Source: Coriobacteriales bacterium
GTDB taxonomy: Bacteria > Actinomycetota > Coriobacteriia > Coriobacteriales > UBA8131
NCBI GenBank assembly: GCA_031276475.1
Contig: JAISMZ010000205.1
Location: 1-7,850 of the forward strand
Length of the DNA stretch: 7,850 bases
Direction: 5' to 3'
Part shown: piece by piece, positions 5,929 to 7,850 of the stretch
How positions within the stretch are numbered: the stretch's first letter is position 1
Layout: each line of letters starts with the position of its first letter
Program-made: the position numbers and the translations under genes
Notes under the pieces: model-generated
What the model was told of the DNA's origin: nothing
Databases searched by the model: none
The model's input: the letters and a program-made list of their open reading frames with translations, nothing else

Positions 5929-6983
5929 TGGTAAGCGACGCCAGGGAGGCGCCGATTAAAGCTTCCCATCCCACGGAACTCAGTCACTTCGCTCCTTCAA
6001 GCTCCGCGGGGGCCCCGGGAAGTGCGCCAGATTCCGAGTCAGCGCCTGAGACCGCGCCCACACCCGCGTCCCCGGCCACACCCGAAGGCTTTCGCAGCGG
6101 CTTCGTCTGCCTCTGCGGTCGTCCCAACGCCGGCAAGTCAACGCTGATTAACTCCGTACTCGAACGCAAGCTGCTGATTACTTCCAATGTTGCCCAGACC
6201 ACCCGGCATCGCTTTCGGGCGGTGCTCGATTCGCGTGACTACCAGCTGATCCTCGTTGATACTCCGGGCATCCATAAGCCCGAAGATCTGCTTGGAAAAG
6301 AGTTGAACAGCACGGCGACCAAGGCCCTGGCCGACGTTGACGCCATCGCCTGGGTGCTCGACAGCTCGGTGCCCTTTGGCCGCGGCGATCGCTGGCTGGC
6401 CGACCTGCTCGGCAGCAGCCAACTGCCCAAGATACTGGTGCTGAACAAGACCGATGCCGCCAGCGACGCCGAGGTAGAAGCGCATCGCGAGGCCGCCTGC
6501 TCGCTGCTGGAATTCACCGATGTCGTCGCGCTCAGCGCCCTTAAACAGCGCAATATCGCCGATTTCATCTCTGCTGCCGTCTGCCAGCTGCCGCCCGGCC
6601 CGCGCTGGTTTCCCTTCGGCACCGCCAGTGACCAGCCGCTGGAGGTGATAATCGCCGAATTCATCCGCGAAAAGGTCTTGCTGAATACCTTCGCCGAGGT
6701 GCCCCACGCGGTGGGCGTGACCGTGGGCAGTCTGGAGTTTCTGCCCAAACGCGGGCTTTACCGGATAGGCGCCAACCTTCACGTTGAGCGCGAGTCGCAA
6801 AAGGGGATCATCGTTGGCAGGGGCGGCGAGCAGCTGCGCCGCATTGGCAGCGCTGCCCGTGTTGACCTCGAACACTTTCTCGGTGCGCGGGTCTACCTCG
6901 ATCTGCGCGTCAAGCTGCGCAAGAACTGGCGGCGCGACCTGAGCAGCATCCACCGTTTTGGCTACGGCGAGGGCCTGCGCTGA
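5925..6983 (+). CDS. era: GTPase Era
   Basis: Era is an essential GTPase that binds the 3' end of 16S rRNA and checks 30S assembly, working with YbeY. The GTPase domain has G1 GRPNAGKST (65-73), G2 TTRH (92-95), G3 DTPG (112-115), G4 NKTD (174-177) and G5 SAL (204-206). The C-terminal KH domain (about 235-340) includes GIIVGRGGEQLRRIG (294-308). The total of 352 exceeds the usual roughly 300, because about 57 Pro/Ser/Ala/Thr-rich residues precede the conserved GFVCLCGRPN. This region has no signal or membrane segment and looks disordered. ATG 5925 shares ATGA with the dgkA stop and has no strong binding site, so expression probably depends on translational coupling; ATG 5928 is an equal alternative. 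recO begins 16 nt after the stop. Confidence 0.96.
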   Translation: MMVSDAREAPIKASHPTELSHFAPSSSAGAPGSAPDSESAPETAPTPASPATPEGFRSGFVCLCGRPNAGKSTLINSVLERKLLITSNVAQTTRHRFRAVLDSRDYQLILVDTPGIHKPEDLLGKELNSTATKALADVDAIAWVLDSSVPFGRGDRWLADLLGSSQLPKILVLNKTDAASDAEVEAHREAACSLLEFTDVVALSALKQRNIADFISAAVCQLPPGPRWFPFGTASDQPLEVIIAEFIREKVLLNTFAEVPHAVGVTVGSLEFLPKRGLYRIGANLHVERESQKGIIVGRGGEQLRRIGSAARVDLEHFLGARVYLDLRVKLRKNWRRDLSSIHRFGYGEGLR

Positions 6984-6991
6984 GCGGGAGC

Positions 6992-6995
6992 GGAG
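6992..6995 (+). promoter_or_regulatory. Ribosome binding site deciding the recO start
   Basis: GGAG lies 4 nt before ATG 7000, and a second GGGAG at 6986-6990 lies 9 nt before it. The upstream in-frame TTG at 6958 would overlap era and add 14 residues not expected in RecO. Confidence 0.6.
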
Positions 6996-6999
6996 ACTG

Positions 7000-7848
7000 A
7001 TGGCAGATTACAGCGCGCAGGCACTTGTCTTGAAGAAAACCCGGCTCAGGGAGAAGGACCTTATCATCACGCTGCTCAGCGCTGAAGGCCACCAGATCCG
7101 CGCTGTGGCCAAGGGTGCACGGCGTCCCGGTAGCCGGGCCACCGCCGCTGTTGAGCTGTTCTGCGTCAGCGACTTCCTGCTCAGCAGGGGACGCTCACTG
7201 GATGTTGTCTGCGAGGCCCAGATCAGCTGCGCAAATGCCGGTTGCCGTGCTGACGTGGAGCACAGTACTGCCGCCTCGGTGGTCGGTGAGCTTGTGGAGA
7301 AGCTGACCCGTGACGCGGGCACCGAAAAGCGGCTCTTTGCCCTGAGCAGCGCCGCCCTGGCAGCGCTGGGTACTTCTGCGACTGAGGCCCTGCCACTGTT
7401 GGTAGCCGCGACGATACTGAAAATCGCTGCTCAAACGGGAATAAAACCGGCTCTGGATCAGTGCGCCGTCTGCGGGACGCCGCTCAGCGTCGCGGCGGCC
7501 GCAGGCTTCTCAGTTAAGCAGGGCGGTCTACTCTGCGAGCGCTGCGCCGCGAGAGGGCCCGCCAGTGGCGACGCGGCGCAGGCGGCTCCGTCCGCTGCAA
7601 GACGACCCGTCGGAGTCGCTACGAGCGGATTTACCAGCGACGCGGCGACGCTGAACCCGCAGCTCCTCGGCTGGCTGCGCGCGCTGCTCTTCGCCCGCTA
7701 TAACGAGATTGCCGCCTCCTCAGACGAGATACGCCCGTCGCGGGAGTCCCAGATGGCCCTGCTGGATATCGCCCTGGCCTGGCTGGAGGCTCATCTCGGG
7801 CTGCGTTTGGTCTCGGCGAGGTTGCTTCGCGACCTTTTTGCAGCCTGA
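7000..7848 (+). CDS. recO: DNA repair protein RecO
   Basis: RecO is a recombination mediator that, with RecR, helps load RecA on SSB-coated single-stranded DNA in RecF-pathway gap repair. It can also anneal strands. The 282-residue protein has an N-terminal OB fold (about 1-80: YSAQALVLKKTRLREKDLIITLLS, shown here only to position the fold, then VAKGARRPGSR at 36-46). A helical C-terminal domain follows, with a four-cysteine zinc site: C155 and C158 (CAVC), C179 and C182 (CERC). A low-complexity Ala/Pro/Gly linker at about 183-216 follows the zinc site and makes the protein slightly longer than the usual roughly 240-260. ATG 7000 is chosen for its GGAG sites and because SAQALVL begins the family homology. 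era-recO adjacency is widespread. The gene ends 2 bases before the window edge, so what follows is unseen. Confidence 0.95.
   Translation: MADYSAQALVLKKTRLREKDLIITLLSAEGHQIRAVAKGARRPGSRATAAVELFCVSDFLLSRGRSLDVVCEAQISCANAGCRADVEHSTAASVVGELVEKLTRDAGTEKRLFALSSAALAALGTSATEALPLLVAATILKIAAQTGIKPALDQCAVCGTPLSVAAAAGFSVKQGGLLCERCAARGPASGDAAQAAPSAARRPVGVATSGFTSDAATLNPQLLGWLRALLFARYNEIAASSDEIRPSRESQMALLDIALAWLEAHLGLRLVSARLLRDLFAA
7542..7581. repeat. 10-bp inverted repeat in the recO linker
   Basis: CTGCGCCGCG (7542-7551) and CGCGGCGCAG (7572-7581) are exact reverse complements with a 20-nt spacer. The repeat starts at the last zinc cysteine and runs into the Ala-rich linker. An 11-base direct repeat, GCGACGCGGCG, overlaps it (7568-7578) and recurs in frame at 7637-7647. 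In DNA this GC-rich, both may be chance. Confidence 0.4.
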
Positions 7849-7850
7849 CG

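Noticed and set aside
2608..6096. Near-identical 15-base stretch coding PEGFR in mtaB (2608-2622) and era (about 6082-6096)
   Set aside because: Both copies simply encode the same five residues with favoured codons. Flanking sequence is unrelated, so coincidence is the better explanation.
6958..6999. Earlier recO start at TTG 6958
   Set aside because: It would overlap the end of era by 26 nt and add 14 Arg/Ala-rich residues. ATG 7000 has two GGAG-type sites and fits the family start.
1..7850. Mobile elements, CRISPR, tRNA/rRNA genes, defence or biosynthetic systems
   Set aside because: No transposase or integrase motifs, regular repeat-spacer arrays or tRNA-like folds were seen. The whole window is accounted for by core operon genes.

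Overview
The window is a tightly packed, all-forward-strand block of nine conserved housekeeping genes: the 3' part of hrcA, then dnaJ, rsmE, mtaB, phoH, ybeY, dgkA, era and recO. The DNA is GC-rich (about 60% by eye), and the proteins are rich in Ala and Arg. The gene order mixes two known patterns. hrcA followed directly by dnaJ, without grpE and dnaK, is the actinobacterial arrangement. mtaB, and dgkA between ybeY and era, are typical of Firmicutes. That mixture at high GC best fits a deep-branching actinobacterium such as the Coriobacteriia. This is inference from gene order and composition, not a database result.

Layout: 1-609 is the HrcA heat-shock repressor, cut by the window edge and apparently short in its middle. 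599-1729 is a complete class A DnaJ. 1740-2612 is RsmE (16S rRNA m3U1498 methyltransferase), which carries a perfect 12-bp inverted repeat in its first codons. 2605-3930 is MtaB (tRNA ms2t6A37 methylthiotransferase). 4050-5021 is PhoH, an ATPase, preceded by a 119-nt stretch with competing stem-loops. 5030-5455 is YbeY (rRNA-maturation endonuclease). 5452-5928 is a small DgkA-type lipid kinase, 5925-6983 is Era (30S-assembly GTPase), and 7000-7848 is RecO (recombination mediator).

Neighbouring genes overlap by 4 to 11 nt or lie within about 16 nt, apart from the phoH leader, so one polycistronic transcript with translational coupling is likely. Functionally the block joins protein folding (HrcA, DnaJ) to rRNA and tRNA modification and ribosome assembly (RsmE, MtaB, YbeY, Era), with lipid phosphorylation (DgkA) and DNA repair (RecO) added, as in many bacteria. 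All nine genes end in TGA, and several start at GTG or TTG.

I see no CRISPR, mobile element, tRNA/rRNA gene, terminator or convincing internal promoter. I also see no previously undescribed multi-gene system: the genes are core genes. The unusual material is in the non-conserved segments. These are a compact HrcA, N-terminal extensions on DgkA and Era, linkers in MtaB and RecO, and inverted repeats that lie mostly in such variable segments. The strongest is the rsmE repeat.
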